NCBI GenBank assembly: GCA_031276985.1
Contig: JAISMA010000117.1
Location: 1-22,684, forward strand
Direction of reading: 5' to 3'
Length of the DNA: 22,684 bases
Source of the DNA: Helicobacteraceae bacterium
GTDB taxonomy: Bacteria; Campylobacterota; Campylobacteria; Campylobacterales; SZUA-545
Positions 7,719 through 14,933 of this stretch are shown here, piece after piece (position 1 is the first letter of the stretch; every line of letters starts with the position of its first letter). The notes under the pieces are model-generated. The model did not search any database and was not told where the DNA came from. It saw only the letters and a program-made list of their open reading frames with translations. The translations under genes were made by a program, and so were the position numbers.

Positions 7719-8352
7719 CCTGCTAAAGCGAATTCGCGGCAAGATCGCGTTGTCGTTTAGCTTTCAGGCGGAAGACGTCGTCGTGTTGGATATGGCGCTC
7801 AAAACGGGGCGCAAGGTGGAGATTTTCGCGCTTGATACGTTGAAACATTTCAAGGAATCGTTAGAATACGGCGCGGCGATCGAGGCGTTTTACGGCGTTA
7901 AGATCAGACGATACAAGCCCGACAAACGCGCAACCGACGAGCTTGAAAAGCGGCTTGGCGAGTTTGGCGTGCGCGAGAGTTTGGCTAACCGCCGCGAGTG
8001 CTGTAGCGTCCGCAAAGTCGCGCAACTTGGCGAGGCTTTGCGCGGAAAATCGGCGTGGATTACGGGATTAAGGGCGGCGCAGAGCCAAACGCGAAGCGCT
8101 TTAACGCTCATCGAATTTGACGAGCAGTACGATCTACTGAAAATCAATCCGATCGCGCGCTGGAGCGAACGCGACGTTTTTGATTATGTCGAACGCCATA
8201 ATCTGCCGCTCAATTCGCTATATAATCGCGGTTTCAAAAGCATCGGTTGCGCGATCTGTACCCGCGCCGTCGCGCCTGAAGAGGACGCGAGGGCGGGACG
8301 CTGGTGGTGGGAAAATCCTGAACACAAAGAGTGCGGCTTGCATATTAAATAA
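7708..8352 (+). CDS. cysH: Adenylyl-sulfate (APS) reductase, iron-sulfur type
   Basis: The protein has 214 residues and belongs to the CysH family. It reduces activated sulfate to sulfite with thioredoxin as the likely donor. The nucleotide-binding start is SFSFQAEDVVVLDMA (16-30). Two cysteine pairs, CC at 98-99 (ECCSVRK) and CAIC at 181-184, are the ligands of the [4Fe-4S] cluster found in APS-type enzymes and absent from the classical PAPS enzyme. The catalytic cysteine is C209 in KECGLH near the C-terminus, after RAGRWWWE. Use of APS means no APS kinase is needed, which fits the absence of cysC here. The ATG lies 11 bases inside cysA, and an AGGAG stands upstream of it. Sulfate adenylyltransferase is not in the window. 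Confidence 0.92.
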   Translation: MLSNLLKRIRGKIALSFSFQAEDVVVLDMALKTGRKVEIFALDTLKHFKESLEYGAAIEAFYGVKIRRYKPDKRATDELEKRLGEFGVRESLANRRECCSVRKVAQLGEALRGKSAWITGLRAAQSQTRSALTLIEFDEQYDLLKINPIARWSERDVFDYVERHNLPLNSLYNRGFKSIGCAICTRAVAPEEDARAGRWWWENPEHKECGLHIK

Positions 8353-8362
8353 AAGGGCTACA

Positions 8363-8590
8363 ATGAAGCTGAATATCAACGGCGAAACGAAAGAGTTTTC
8401 GCAAAATCAATTGGCGATTGCCGATCTGCTAAAGATAGAAAACGTCGCGCAGCCCGATATGGTCTCCGTTCAGTTCAACGGCGAATTTTTGCGCCAAAAC
8501 GAATACGCTTCAACGCAACTAAAAGACGGCGACGAGGTTAATTTTCTGTACTTTATGGGCGGCGGGCAACGCAAACGGAGCAAATCATGA
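8363..8590 (+). CDS. hcyS: ThiS/MoaD-type sulfur carrier protein, HcyS-like, with a C-terminal extension
   Basis: The protein has 75 residues from the ATG at 8363; the frame is open further upstream, but that part overlaps cysH in another frame. It is a beta-grasp sulfur carrier: MKLNINGETKEF at the start, MVSVQFNGEFL, LKDGDEVNFLYFMGGG at the end of the fold. In active carriers the chain ends in Gly-Gly, whose carboxylate is turned into a thiocarboxylate. Here GGG is followed by seven further residues, QRKRSKS, so the tail must be removed first. The JAMM protease gene two positions downstream is the obvious candidate. In Wolinella succinogenes HcyS needs the same kind of trimming, but of a single alanine (known from the literature). 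The stop overlaps the hcyF start (ATGA). The tail codons also contain the GGAG ribosome binding site of hcyF. Confidence 0.85.
   Translation: MKLNINGETKEFSQNQLAIADLLKIENVAQPDMVSVQFNGEFLRQNEYASTQLKDGDEVNFLYFMGGGQRKRSKS
8577..8580 (+). promoter_or_regulatory. Ribosome binding site of hcyF inside the hcyS tail codons
   Basis: GGAG stands six bases before the hcyF ATG at 8587. It lies within the codons for the extra basic tail of the sulfur carrier, so the tail and the translation signal share sequence. Confidence 0.55.
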
Positions 8591-9393
8591 AAGATTGGAG
8601 CGACGAGGAGTTAGAGCGCTACTCAAGACATATTCTGCTTGACGACGTGGGAATCGAAGGGCAGGAAAAGATCGGCAACGCCAAAATACTAGTGATCGGC
8701 GCGGGCGGGCTTGGATCGCCGATCGCGCTGTATCTTGCGGCGGCGGGCGTGGGAACGATTGCGATCGCCGACGGCGACGCGGCGGATCTAAGCAATCTCC
8801 AGCGCCAAATTATCCATACGACGCAAGACGTGGGCAAGCCAAAAGTCCTAAGCGCCAAAGAGAAAATGATCGCCATAAACCCGCATATCAACGTCGTAAC
8901 CTATCAAACGACGATAACGGCGGAGAACGTCGAGAGCGTGATCGCGCCTTATGATTTCGTAATCGACGGCACGGACAATTTCGCGGCGAAGTTTCTCATA
9001 AACGACGCTTGCGTTTTGCTCAAAAAACCATATTCGCACGGCGGCATTCTGCGCTATTCGGGACAGACGATGACAATCAAACCGCATGAAAGCGCCTGCT
9101 ACGCCTGCGTATTCGATTCGCCTCCGCCCGCGGGAATCGTGCCGACCTGCTCAAGCGCGGGCATTTTGGGCGCGGTGGCGGGCATGCTAGGAACAATCCA
9201 AGCCGCCGAAGCGCTTAAATACATTTTGGGCGTTGGCGAGCCGCTGCTAAACGCTTTGCTGTGCTTCGAGGCAAAAACGATGAGCTTTCGCAAAGTCGCG
9301 CTAAAACGCAATCCAAAATGCCGCGTCTGCGGCGAATCGGCGCGGATCGAGTTAAGCGATTATGAACAACCCGCGTGCGATCTTAAGCCATGA
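8587..9393 (+). CDS. hcyF: ThiF/MoeB-family adenylyltransferase, HcyF-like
   Basis: The protein has 268 residues and is an E1-like enzyme that adenylates the C-terminal glycine of a sulfur carrier. The nucleotide-binding loop GAGGLGS is at 38-44, the conserved DGDAADLSNLQRQ block with the arginine finger at 62-74, and DGTDNF with its catalytic aspartate at 127-132. Zinc-type cysteine pairs are CYAC (171-174) and CRVC (245-248). A further cysteine, C188 in PTCSSAGILG, occupies the position used for thiol chemistry in ThiF-like enzymes. No rhodanese domain is attached, consistent with direct use of sulfide. It overlaps the carrier gene by four bases and the protease gene by four. The family is certain; HcyF rather than ThiF or MoeB is inferred from the neighbours. 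Confidence 0.88.
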   Translation: MKDWSDEELERYSRHILLDDVGIEGQEKIGNAKILVIGAGGLGSPIALYLAAAGVGTIAIADGDAADLSNLQRQIIHTTQDVGKPKVLSAKEKMIAINPHINVVTYQTTITAENVESVIAPYDFVIDGTDNFAAKFLINDACVLLKKPYSHGGILRYSGQTMTIKPHESACYACVFDSPPPAGIVPTCSSAGILGAVAGMLGTIQAAEALKYILGVGEPLLNALLCFEAKTMSFRKVALKRNPKCRVCGESARIELSDYEQPACDLKP

Positions 9394-9785
9394 TTAGCCT
9401 TCCAAAAGCCGTTTTTGACGCGATAATCCTTCACGCGCAAAAAGACGCGCCGATCGAGGCGTGCGGCTATCTAGGCGGCAAAGACGGCGTGGCGTCGCTG
9501 CATTATCCGATGACAAACGTCGATAACAGCGCGGAGCATTTTTCGTTTGACCCAAAAGAGCAATTCGCCGCGTTCAAAGAGGCGAGCGCGCAAAAACTGC
9601 GGCTGATCGCCTGCTATCATTCGCACCCCGCCACGCCCGCGCGTCCAAGCGGCGAGGATATAAAGCTGGCTTACGATCCAAATATAAGCTACATCATCGT
9701 TTCGCTTGCGCTTGCGACGCCCGTTTTGAAAAGTTTCAAAATTAAAAACGGCGAAGCGATTAACGAGGAGGTTATTATTATATGA
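9390..9785 (+). CDS. hcyD: JAMM/MPN+ zinc metalloprotease, HcyD-like
   Basis: The protein has 131 residues, the size of bacterial Mec-type JAMM proteases. The motif is complete: glutamate E23 (in IEACGYLGG), then HSHP at 77-80 with both zinc histidines, S87 and the zinc aspartate D90 in the spacing HxHx7Sx2D. Such enzymes cut after the Gly-Gly of sulfur-carrier proteins. In the Wolinella pathway HcyD both trims the carrier and frees homocysteine from it, and mycobacterial Mec does the equivalent for CysO-cysteine. The gene sits between the activating enzyme and sulfite reductase with ATGA overlaps on both sides, which ties it to the carrier encoded at 8363-8590. Confidence 0.88.
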   Translation: MISLPKAVFDAIILHAQKDAPIEACGYLGGKDGVASLHYPMTNVDNSAEHFSFDPKEQFAAFKEASAQKLRLIACYHSHPATPARPSGEDIKLAYDPNISYIIVSLALATPVLKSFKIKNGEAINEEVIII

Positions 9786-12049
9786 ACGGCTATCAAATTC
9801 CGCAAAATGTTTACGACGATTTCGAGGCGTTTAAGCGATCGTGCGAAGAGTACAAAAGCGGCGCGATCGACGATCTAAAGTTCAAGACAATTCGCGTGCC
9901 GTTTGGCATATACGAACAGCGCGAAGCGGGCACGTATATGATTCGCGTAAAGCTAACGGGCGGCTTGATCGCGCCTAGCCAACTTGCCGCGTTAGGCGAT
10001 CTGGCAAAACGTTTCGCAAACGGCAAACTGCATATCACGACGCGAGGCGGCGCGCAACTTCACTACGTCAAATTCGACGATTTTTTAAGCGCGATCGAGG
10101 GATTACACGCCGCGCAACTTACGGGACGCGGCGGCGGCGGAAACACGGTGCGAAACGTTACGGCGGACGTTTTGGCGGGCGTTGCCGAAGACGAAGCCTT
10201 CGACGTTGCGCCGCATGCGATCGCGCTAACCGAAAAAATGCTTGCCGCGCAGGATTCATACGCCCTGCCGCGCAAATTTAAGATCGCCTTTAGCGGCTCA
10301 AGCGCCGATCGCGGCTCGGCGACGTTTTCGGACGTGGGTTTCATAGCGAAAATCAAGGACGGCAAAAGAGGCTTCAAAGTCTTTATCGGCGGCGGCATGG
10401 GCGCAAAAAGCCGCGTCGGAAAACTCTATCTGGAGTTTCTGCCCGAAAACGAAATTTTTCTGCTTTCGCAAGCGATCAAAGAGGTTTTCAACGAGCGCGG
10501 CAATCGCCGCAACAAGCACAACGCGAGGCTTCGGTTTTTGCTTGAAGAGATCGGTTTGGACGAGTTTAGAAAGCTAGTCGATGAAAAAACAGCGGCAATC
10601 AAACAGCGCGGCGATTACGATCTTGAATTCAACGAACCCGCCGCGCCAATCGCGCTAACGCCTAATGATCGCAACGCGGGCGCGGCGATAAGCGACGAGG
10701 AGCGTTTGTGGCGCGATCGTTTCGCGTTTAGCCAAAAGCAAAGCGGCTATTTTGGCGCGAAAATCCCGCTGGAGCTTGGCGAATTAGACGCGGCGGCGGC
10801 GATCGCGCTGGCAAACGCGCTGCCAACCGATCGCGAGACGATCCGCTTTGGATGCGATCAGAATCTGTATTTACGCAATTTGACGCAAAGCGAGCTTACG
10901 GCGCTTTATCCCATCATCAAAACGCTTTCGCCGCAAACGCAAAAGAGCGCGGTTATCGGCGACGCGGTTTTTTGCGCGGGCGCGGCGACATGTCAGTTAG
11001 GCATCACCGTTCCGCGCCGCGCGTTAAGCGCAATCGAGCGCGCAATCGCCAAAAGCGGCGTCGATCTTGACGCGCTAAAAGGCTTTGCGATTCACATGTC
11101 GGGCTGTCCAAACAGTTGCGGCAGGCACGCGTTAGCCGATCTGGGCTTTTTCGGCAAGGCTTCGCGCAAAGACGGCGTGGCGTATCCCGCTTACAACATC
11201 TTAGCGGGCGCGAGAATCGCCGAGACAAACTACCGCTTTGCCGAGCCAATCGGAGACATTAGCGCCTATCGTCTGCCGCTTTTCATCGCGGACGCGCTGA
11301 AGCTGTGGCTTGAGGAAAAAAGCCGATACGCCTCCTACGCCGATTGGGTTGACGACGGCGGCAAGGCAAAACTAAAATCAATCGCCGAAAGCTACGCCGA
11401 TATTCCTTCGTTTGACGAGGACAAAAATCCCTATTACGACTTTGGCGCTTCGGCGCAATTTACGCTTGCGGGACGCGGCGCGGGCGAATGTAGCGCGGGC
11501 ATGTATGATCTGATCGAGGCGGATAAAAAGGCGCTGAAAGAGGCGCTAAATACTACCGATTGGAAGCAAATCCGCTTTTTGGCGGCGCGAATGCTGTTGA
11601 TTACGCGCGGCGAGGAGGCAAGGGGCGAAGCGGATACGCTCGCGGCGTTTAAGCGGCTGTTTATCGACGCGAAGCTAATCGACGCGGCGTTTGCCAAAAC
11701 GCTTGAAGGCGAGGCAACCGATGAAGCGGTCAAACTCGCCGAAGCGGTGATCGCGCTTTACGGCTCTATGGACAACACGCTGAAATTCGCGGCGGAAGCC
11801 CAAACGACCGCCGCCGCGCCGCAAAAACCCGCGCGGTTTAAGGACTATCGCGGCGTGGAGTGTCCGATGAATTTCGTGCGCGTCAAAATGGATCTGTCGC
11901 AAATGGCAAGCGGCGACGCGCTGGAGATTTTGCTCGACGACGGCGCGCCAATCGCCAACGTGCCGCGCTCAGTGCAAAACGAAGGGCATACGATCGAGGC
12001 GCAGACTCAAGAGGGCGCGGCGTGGCGCGTTCGGATTAGGAAAAAGTGA
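9782..12049 (+). CDS. sir: Siroheme sulfite reductase with extra helical region and C-terminal TusA-like domain
   Basis: The protein has 755 residues. The first roughly 510 make a nitrite/sulfite reductase: a ferredoxin-like half with LHITTRGGAQLHYV (83-96) and GRGGGGNTVRNVTADV (115-130), a second half from about 315, and the [4Fe-4S]-siroheme ligands C398, C404 (CAGAATC) and C442, C446 (GCPNSCGRH). It should reduce sulfite to sulfide. Residues about 540-675 are an unassigned helical region. Residues about 685-755 resemble TusA/SirA sulfur-transfer proteins: DYRGVECPMNFVRVKMDL with C694 at the usual active-site position, then GDALEILLDD and GHTIEA. The second proline of the classical CPxP is replaced by Asn in CPMN. 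Context points to assimilatory sulfite reduction feeding HcyS; nitrite reduction cannot be excluded from sequence alone. The start is the ATGA overlap with hcyD. Confidence 0.87.
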   Translation: MNGYQIPQNVYDDFEAFKRSCEEYKSGAIDDLKFKTIRVPFGIYEQREAGTYMIRVKLTGGLIAPSQLAALGDLAKRFANGKLHITTRGGAQLHYVKFDDFLSAIEGLHAAQLTGRGGGGNTVRNVTADVLAGVAEDEAFDVAPHAIALTEKMLAAQDSYALPRKFKIAFSGSSADRGSATFSDVGFIAKIKDGKRGFKVFIGGGMGAKSRVGKLYLEFLPENEIFLLSQAIKEVFNERGNRRNKHNARLRFLLEEIGLDEFRKLVDEKTAAIKQRGDYDLEFNEPAAPIALTPNDRNAGAAISDEERLWRDRFAFSQKQSGYFGAKIPLELGELDAAAAIALANALPTDRETIRFGCDQNLYLRNLTQSELTALYPIIKTLSPQTQKSAVIGDAVFCAGAATCQLGITVPRRALSAIERAIAKSGVDLDALKGFAIHMSGCPNSCGRHALADLGFFGKASRKDGVAYPAYNILAGARIAETNYRFAEPIGDISAYRLPLFIADALKLWLEEKSRYASYADWVDDGGKAKLKSIAESYADIPSFDEDKNPYYDFGASAQFTLAGRGAGECSAGMYDLIEADKKALKEALNTTDWKQIRFLAARMLLITRGEEARGEADTLAAFKRLFIDAKLIDAAFAKTLEGEATDEAVKLAEAVIALYGSMDNTLKFAAEAQTTAAAPQKPARFKDYRGVECPMNFVRVKMDLSQMASGDALEILLDDGAPIANVPRSVQNEGHTIEAQTQEGAAWRVRIRKK

Positions 12050-13230
12050 GGGTACTGCCCGTCGCGCTCACGCCGAAAAAAATCCTGCTAATCGGCGCGG
12101 GCAAAGCCGCCGCGCTCAAAGCGCGAAGCGTTCTTGAAAGCGACTGCGATCTAAGCGTGATCGCCGCCGCAATCGCCGACGATTTTTTTTTGGATCGCGC
12201 CGTCAGGCTAAAATCGTTCGAATTTGCCGACGCGATCGGATTTGACGCGCTCATCAACGCTACGGGCGACGCGGCTTTGTCCGAAGCGCTGTGGGAAAAG
12301 CGGCGCGAATATGGTTATTTGCTTAATTGCGTCGATCAGCCAAAATTTTGCGATTTTTATTTCACGGCAAACACGCGCAAAGGCGATCTGTGCGTAGCCG
12401 TAAGTTCCGGAGGCGCTTCGCCGCAAAACGCGCAGGCTACGAGAGATTTGATCGCCGCCGTTATTGCCAAAGACGAGATCGCCGCGCCGCGAAACAAAGA
12501 GGCGAAAAACGGCGAAGTTTATCTAATCGGGTGCGGAACGGGCGGAATCGATAATCTCACGATCGGCGCGTTTAAGGCGATCAAAAGGTTGGAAGTGGCG
12601 CTAATCGACAATCTGATCGGCGATGAAATTAGAGCTTTGTTGCCGAAAAACTGCCTTGCAATCGACGCGGGCAAGCGCAAAAACAACCACTCGATCGCGC
12701 AAGAGGAGATCAACGATCTGATCGTTACGCATGCCAAAGCGGGCATGATCGTAGGCAGGCTCAAAAGCGGCGATCCGTCAATTTTCGGGCGGCTTTACGA
12801 GGAGGCGGCGTTCGCGGCTTCAAACGGATTTGCGCCGCGCGTGATAAACGGCGTTAGTTCCGCGTTCGCGGCGTGCCAAACGGCGGGCGTAACGCCGACG
12901 CTTCGCGGCGTGAGCAGCGGCGCGTTGATTGTCTCGGCTCATCTCAAAGGCGCGCGTTTCAACGACGGCTGGATCGATCTGATCGGCAAAACGCCTTATA
13001 CGATCATCGTTTTGATGGCGCATAGTTTTTGCGGCGAAATAGTCGAAACGGCGGCGCGGCGCGGCGCGAATTTGCAAACGCCGTGCGCGTTCGTTTCGCA
13101 GATCGATCGCGGCGACGAAGCCGTAGTTTTTGGCGTTTTGGGCGATCTAGCAAGCATGGCGGCGCGAATTTCAAAGCCCGCGACGCTGATTGTGGGCGAA
13201 AGCGCGGCGTTTTCGTACAAGTCGCTATAA
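12046..13230 (+). CDS. cysG: Bifunctional siroheme synthase (precorrin-2 dehydrogenase/ferrochelatase plus uroporphyrinogen-III methyltransferase)
   Basis: The protein has 394 residues and starts at GTG overlapping the sulfite reductase stop (GTGA). Residues 1-150 are the NAD-dependent module: ILLIGAGKAAALKA (13-26), an INATGD turn, NCVDQPKFCDFYF with the conserved catalytic aspartate, and CVAVSSGGASPQNA. Residues about 155-390 are the SAM-dependent methyltransferase: VYLIGCGTGGIDNLTIGAFK, VGRLKSGDPSIFGR, INGVSSAFAACQTAGVTPT. The enzyme makes siroheme, the cofactor of the preceding sulfite reductase. E. coli CysG has about 457 residues; here the link between modules is shorter, so much of the central helical region seems reduced. 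Confidence 0.92.
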   Translation: MRVLPVALTPKKILLIGAGKAAALKARSVLESDCDLSVIAAAIADDFFLDRAVRLKSFEFADAIGFDALINATGDAALSEALWEKRREYGYLLNCVDQPKFCDFYFTANTRKGDLCVAVSSGGASPQNAQATRDLIAAVIAKDEIAAPRNKEAKNGEVYLIGCGTGGIDNLTIGAFKAIKRLEVALIDNLIGDEIRALLPKNCLAIDAGKRKNNHSIAQEEINDLIVTHAKAGMIVGRLKSGDPSIFGRLYEEAAFAASNGFAPRVINGVSSAFAACQTAGVTPTLRGVSSGALIVSAHLKGARFNDGWIDLIGKTPYTIIVLMAHSFCGEIVETAARRGANLQTPCAFVSQIDRGDEAVVFGVLGDLASMAARISKPATLIVGESAAFSYKSL

Positions 13231-13258
13231 TTGCCGCCAAAAACGCCGAGACGAAAAT

Positions 13259-14095
13259 ATGAATAATCGCTATCGACTGCTGATCGAAACCGAAGATAAA
13301 AAAGGGCTGATTCACCAAATCACGGGCGCAATCCTAAAGCGCGATCTCAACATAGAGCAAAACAACGAATTTGTCGAAAAACGGCATAATCGATTTTTTA
13401 TGCGCGCCGATCTTAGCGGCGAGCCAAACGGATCGCTTCTTGAGGATCTAACCAATCTGCTTAGCGCCGATCGGATTATACGGCTTGTGCCGAAGCAAAA
13501 AAAGCGCGTAATTATTATGGTTACGAAAGAACACCACTGTTTAGGCGATCTGCTGTTACGCTATAAATACGGCGAATTGGATATTGATATTTTGGCGGTT
13601 ATAAGCAACTACGATCATCTACGATCGCTGACGGAAAGTTTCAACGTTCCTTATCATTTTATAGGTTGCGAAAACGCCGATCGCGCCGCGCATGAAAACA
13701 AGGTGTTGGAGATTATAAATTCTTACGAATGCGAGTATATTGTGCTGGCAAAATATATGCGTATTTTGACGCCTGATTTTGTCGAGCGCTATAAGGACAA
13801 AATTATCAACATTCACCATTCGTTTCTGCCCGCTTTTATAGGCGCGAATCCGTATCGCCAAGCGTACGATCGCGGCGTCAAAATTATCGGCGCGACGGCG
13901 CATTTTGTAAACAACAATCTCGACGAAGGCCCCATTATCGCCCAAAGCGTGCTTAGCGTAAATCATACGCACGACGCGGAAGATATGGCGCGCGCGGGCA
14001 AGGACGTGGAAAAGCAAACATTGGCGCGCGCTTTAAGGCTTGTGTGCGACGATCGCGTTTTTATCTATAAAAACAAAACGATTATTTTTGAGTGA
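13259..14095 (+). CDS. purU: Formyltetrahydrofolate deformylase
   Basis: The protein has 278 residues, close to E. coli PurU (280). It hydrolyses 10-formyltetrahydrofolate to formate and tetrahydrofolate, balancing one-carbon units. An N-terminal ACT domain (about 5-80, starting YRLLIETEDKKGLIHQITG) is followed by the formyltransferase-fold domain. The catalytic residues N184, H186 and D222 are seen in INIHHSFLPAFIGANPYR and NNLDEGPII. The ATG at 13259 was chosen because homology begins exactly there; the in-frame upstream extension runs into cysG and is not family-like. It follows cysG by 28 bases with only a weak ribosome binding site. Its place after the sulfur genes may reflect the folate needs of methionine synthesis, but that is inference. 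Confidence 0.95.
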   Translation: MNNRYRLLIETEDKKGLIHQITGAILKRDLNIEQNNEFVEKRHNRFFMRADLSGEPNGSLLEDLTNLLSADRIIRLVPKQKKRVIIMVTKEHHCLGDLLLRYKYGELDIDILAVISNYDHLRSLTESFNVPYHFIGCENADRAAHENKVLEIINSYECEYIVLAKYMRILTPDFVERYKDKIINIHHSFLPAFIGANPYRQAYDRGVKIIGATAHFVNNNLDEGPIIAQSVLSVNHTHDAEDMARAGKDVEKQTLARALRLVCDDRVFIYKNKTIIFE

Positions 14096-14100
14096 TTAGC

Positions 14101-14412
14101 ATGAGCGACGATCTACCGCTTTTTGAACTTGGGCAAAAGGTGCGATTAAAGCGCGACGTTCGCGCCGACGGAACATATTCGTTTGCGAAAATGGGCGAAA
14201 TTATCGCTTATGAAGGCGAAGAAGGTTACGTGCGAAATATCGGATCGTTTTTGCAGACGATCCGCGTTTACGACGTTGATTTTATCGCTTCGGGACGGCT
14301 GATCGGCTGCCGCGAGGAAGAGCTAGAAAACGCCGATAACGAAACAAATATTAAAAGCGAAATCGACGAAGATTTAGCCGTATTGCAAGCTCACCGCCAA
14401 AAACATAAATAA
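14101..14412 (+). CDS. nifZ: NifZ-family protein
   Basis: The protein has 103 residues from ATG 14101; a GTG at 14092, overlapping the purU stop, would add three residues. The whole core matches the NifZ domain: FELGQKVRLKRDVRADGTYS, MGEIIAYEGEEGYVRNIGSF, LQTIRVYDVDF, GRLIGCREEELE. In diazotrophs NifZ helps form the P-cluster of the nitrogenase MoFe protein. No other nif gene is visible in this window, so the protein either serves a nif system elsewhere or helps another metalloenzyme, such as the sulfite reductase encoded upstream. The C-terminal 30 residues are acidic then basic and look disordered. It is the last gene of the operon. Confidence 0.85.
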   Translation: MSDDLPLFELGQKVRLKRDVRADGTYSFAKMGEIIAYEGEEGYVRNIGSFLQTIRVYDVDFIASGRLIGCREEELENADNETNIKSEIDEDLAVLQAHRQKHK

Positions 14413-14432
14413 ACTTGGTTTTATTAACGATT

Positions 14433-14465
14433 GCCGCTTTTTGCCAAAGTTTTTGTTTAAGCGGC
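14433..14465. terminator. Stem-loop between convergent genes
   Basis: GCCGCTT (14433-14439) pairs with AAGCGGC (14459-14465) around a T-rich 19-base loop, between the end of the nifZ-family gene and the end of the convergent minus-strand pair. On both strands the downstream T content is only moderate. An alternative fold using CTTGG (14414-14418) and CCAAAG (14444-14449) followed by five T would suit the plus strand better. A transcription end is expected here. Confidence 0.4.
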
Positions 14466-14471
14466 GACAAC

Positions 14472-14933
14472 TTATCGCTTGAATCTTTTTGATATTTTCG
14501 TTAGCGCAAAACCGTAAACGGCAAAGATATTTATTAGCAGGCTAAGTCCTAGAATAACGCGAAAAAATTTAGAGGCGCTTTGCGTATTTTGCGCGCTTTG
14601 CTTAACCTCCGTATTCGTGGAAATTTCAAGCGCGTTTACTACGATTTCGCCTTTGTGTCCCAATCCGTCTTGCGCCGCTACGCGCCATTCGCCTTTTTCG
14701 TCCGCCACAAACGCGAAAACGCCGTTTTTATCCGTTAGGCTTTTAAGCGTTTCGACTTTAGCGGACGAGGGCGAATAAAGCATTATTTTGGCATACATCA
14801 TGGGTTCTCCGTCCGAATAGGAAAAACGAACGACTTTCGCGCTCTTTTCAACCTCCGAAACTTCAACCCCATGAGCAAACAAAAATTCTGGCAGCAAAAG
14901 CGCCGCCGCGAAAAAAAGCCCGCTATTTGACAC
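14472..14933 (-). CDS. Small exported protein with C-terminal membrane anchor, partner of the DUF4198 protein
   Basis: The protein has 153 residues and a GTG start that overlaps the upstream DUF4198 gene by 11 bases, so the two are co-translated. A signal peptide (FFAAALLLPEFLFA) precedes HGVEVSEVEKS, so the mature chain probably begins with histidine. Residues about 25-100 look like a beta-rich, carboxypeptidase-regulatory-like domain (SDGEPMMYAKIMLYSP, LTDKNGVFAFVADEKGEWRV). A polar linker follows, then a membrane helix near 125-145 (FFRVILGLSLLINIFAVYGF) with a basic cytoplasmic end. This layout recalls the accessory NikL- or CbiL-like subunits of nickel/cobalt importers, but no transporter core gene is present and the link is tentative. 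Confidence 0.7.
   Translation of the reverse strand: MSNSGLFFAAALLLPEFLFAHGVEVSEVEKSAKVVRFSYSDGEPMMYAKIMLYSPSSAKVETLKSLTDKNGVFAFVADEKGEWRVAAQDGLGHKGEIVVNALEISTNTEVKQSAQNTQSASKFFRVILGLSLLINIFAVYGFALTKISKRFKR

Noticed and set aside
8180..8362. Longer N-terminus for the sulfur carrier
   Set aside because: This part lies inside the cysH coding sequence in another frame and is not ubiquitin-fold-like; the ThiS/MoaD match starts at 8363.
13190..13258. Longer N-terminus for PurU
   Set aside because: It overlaps the end of cysG and is rich in Arg/Lys; the ACT domain begins right after the ATG at 13259.
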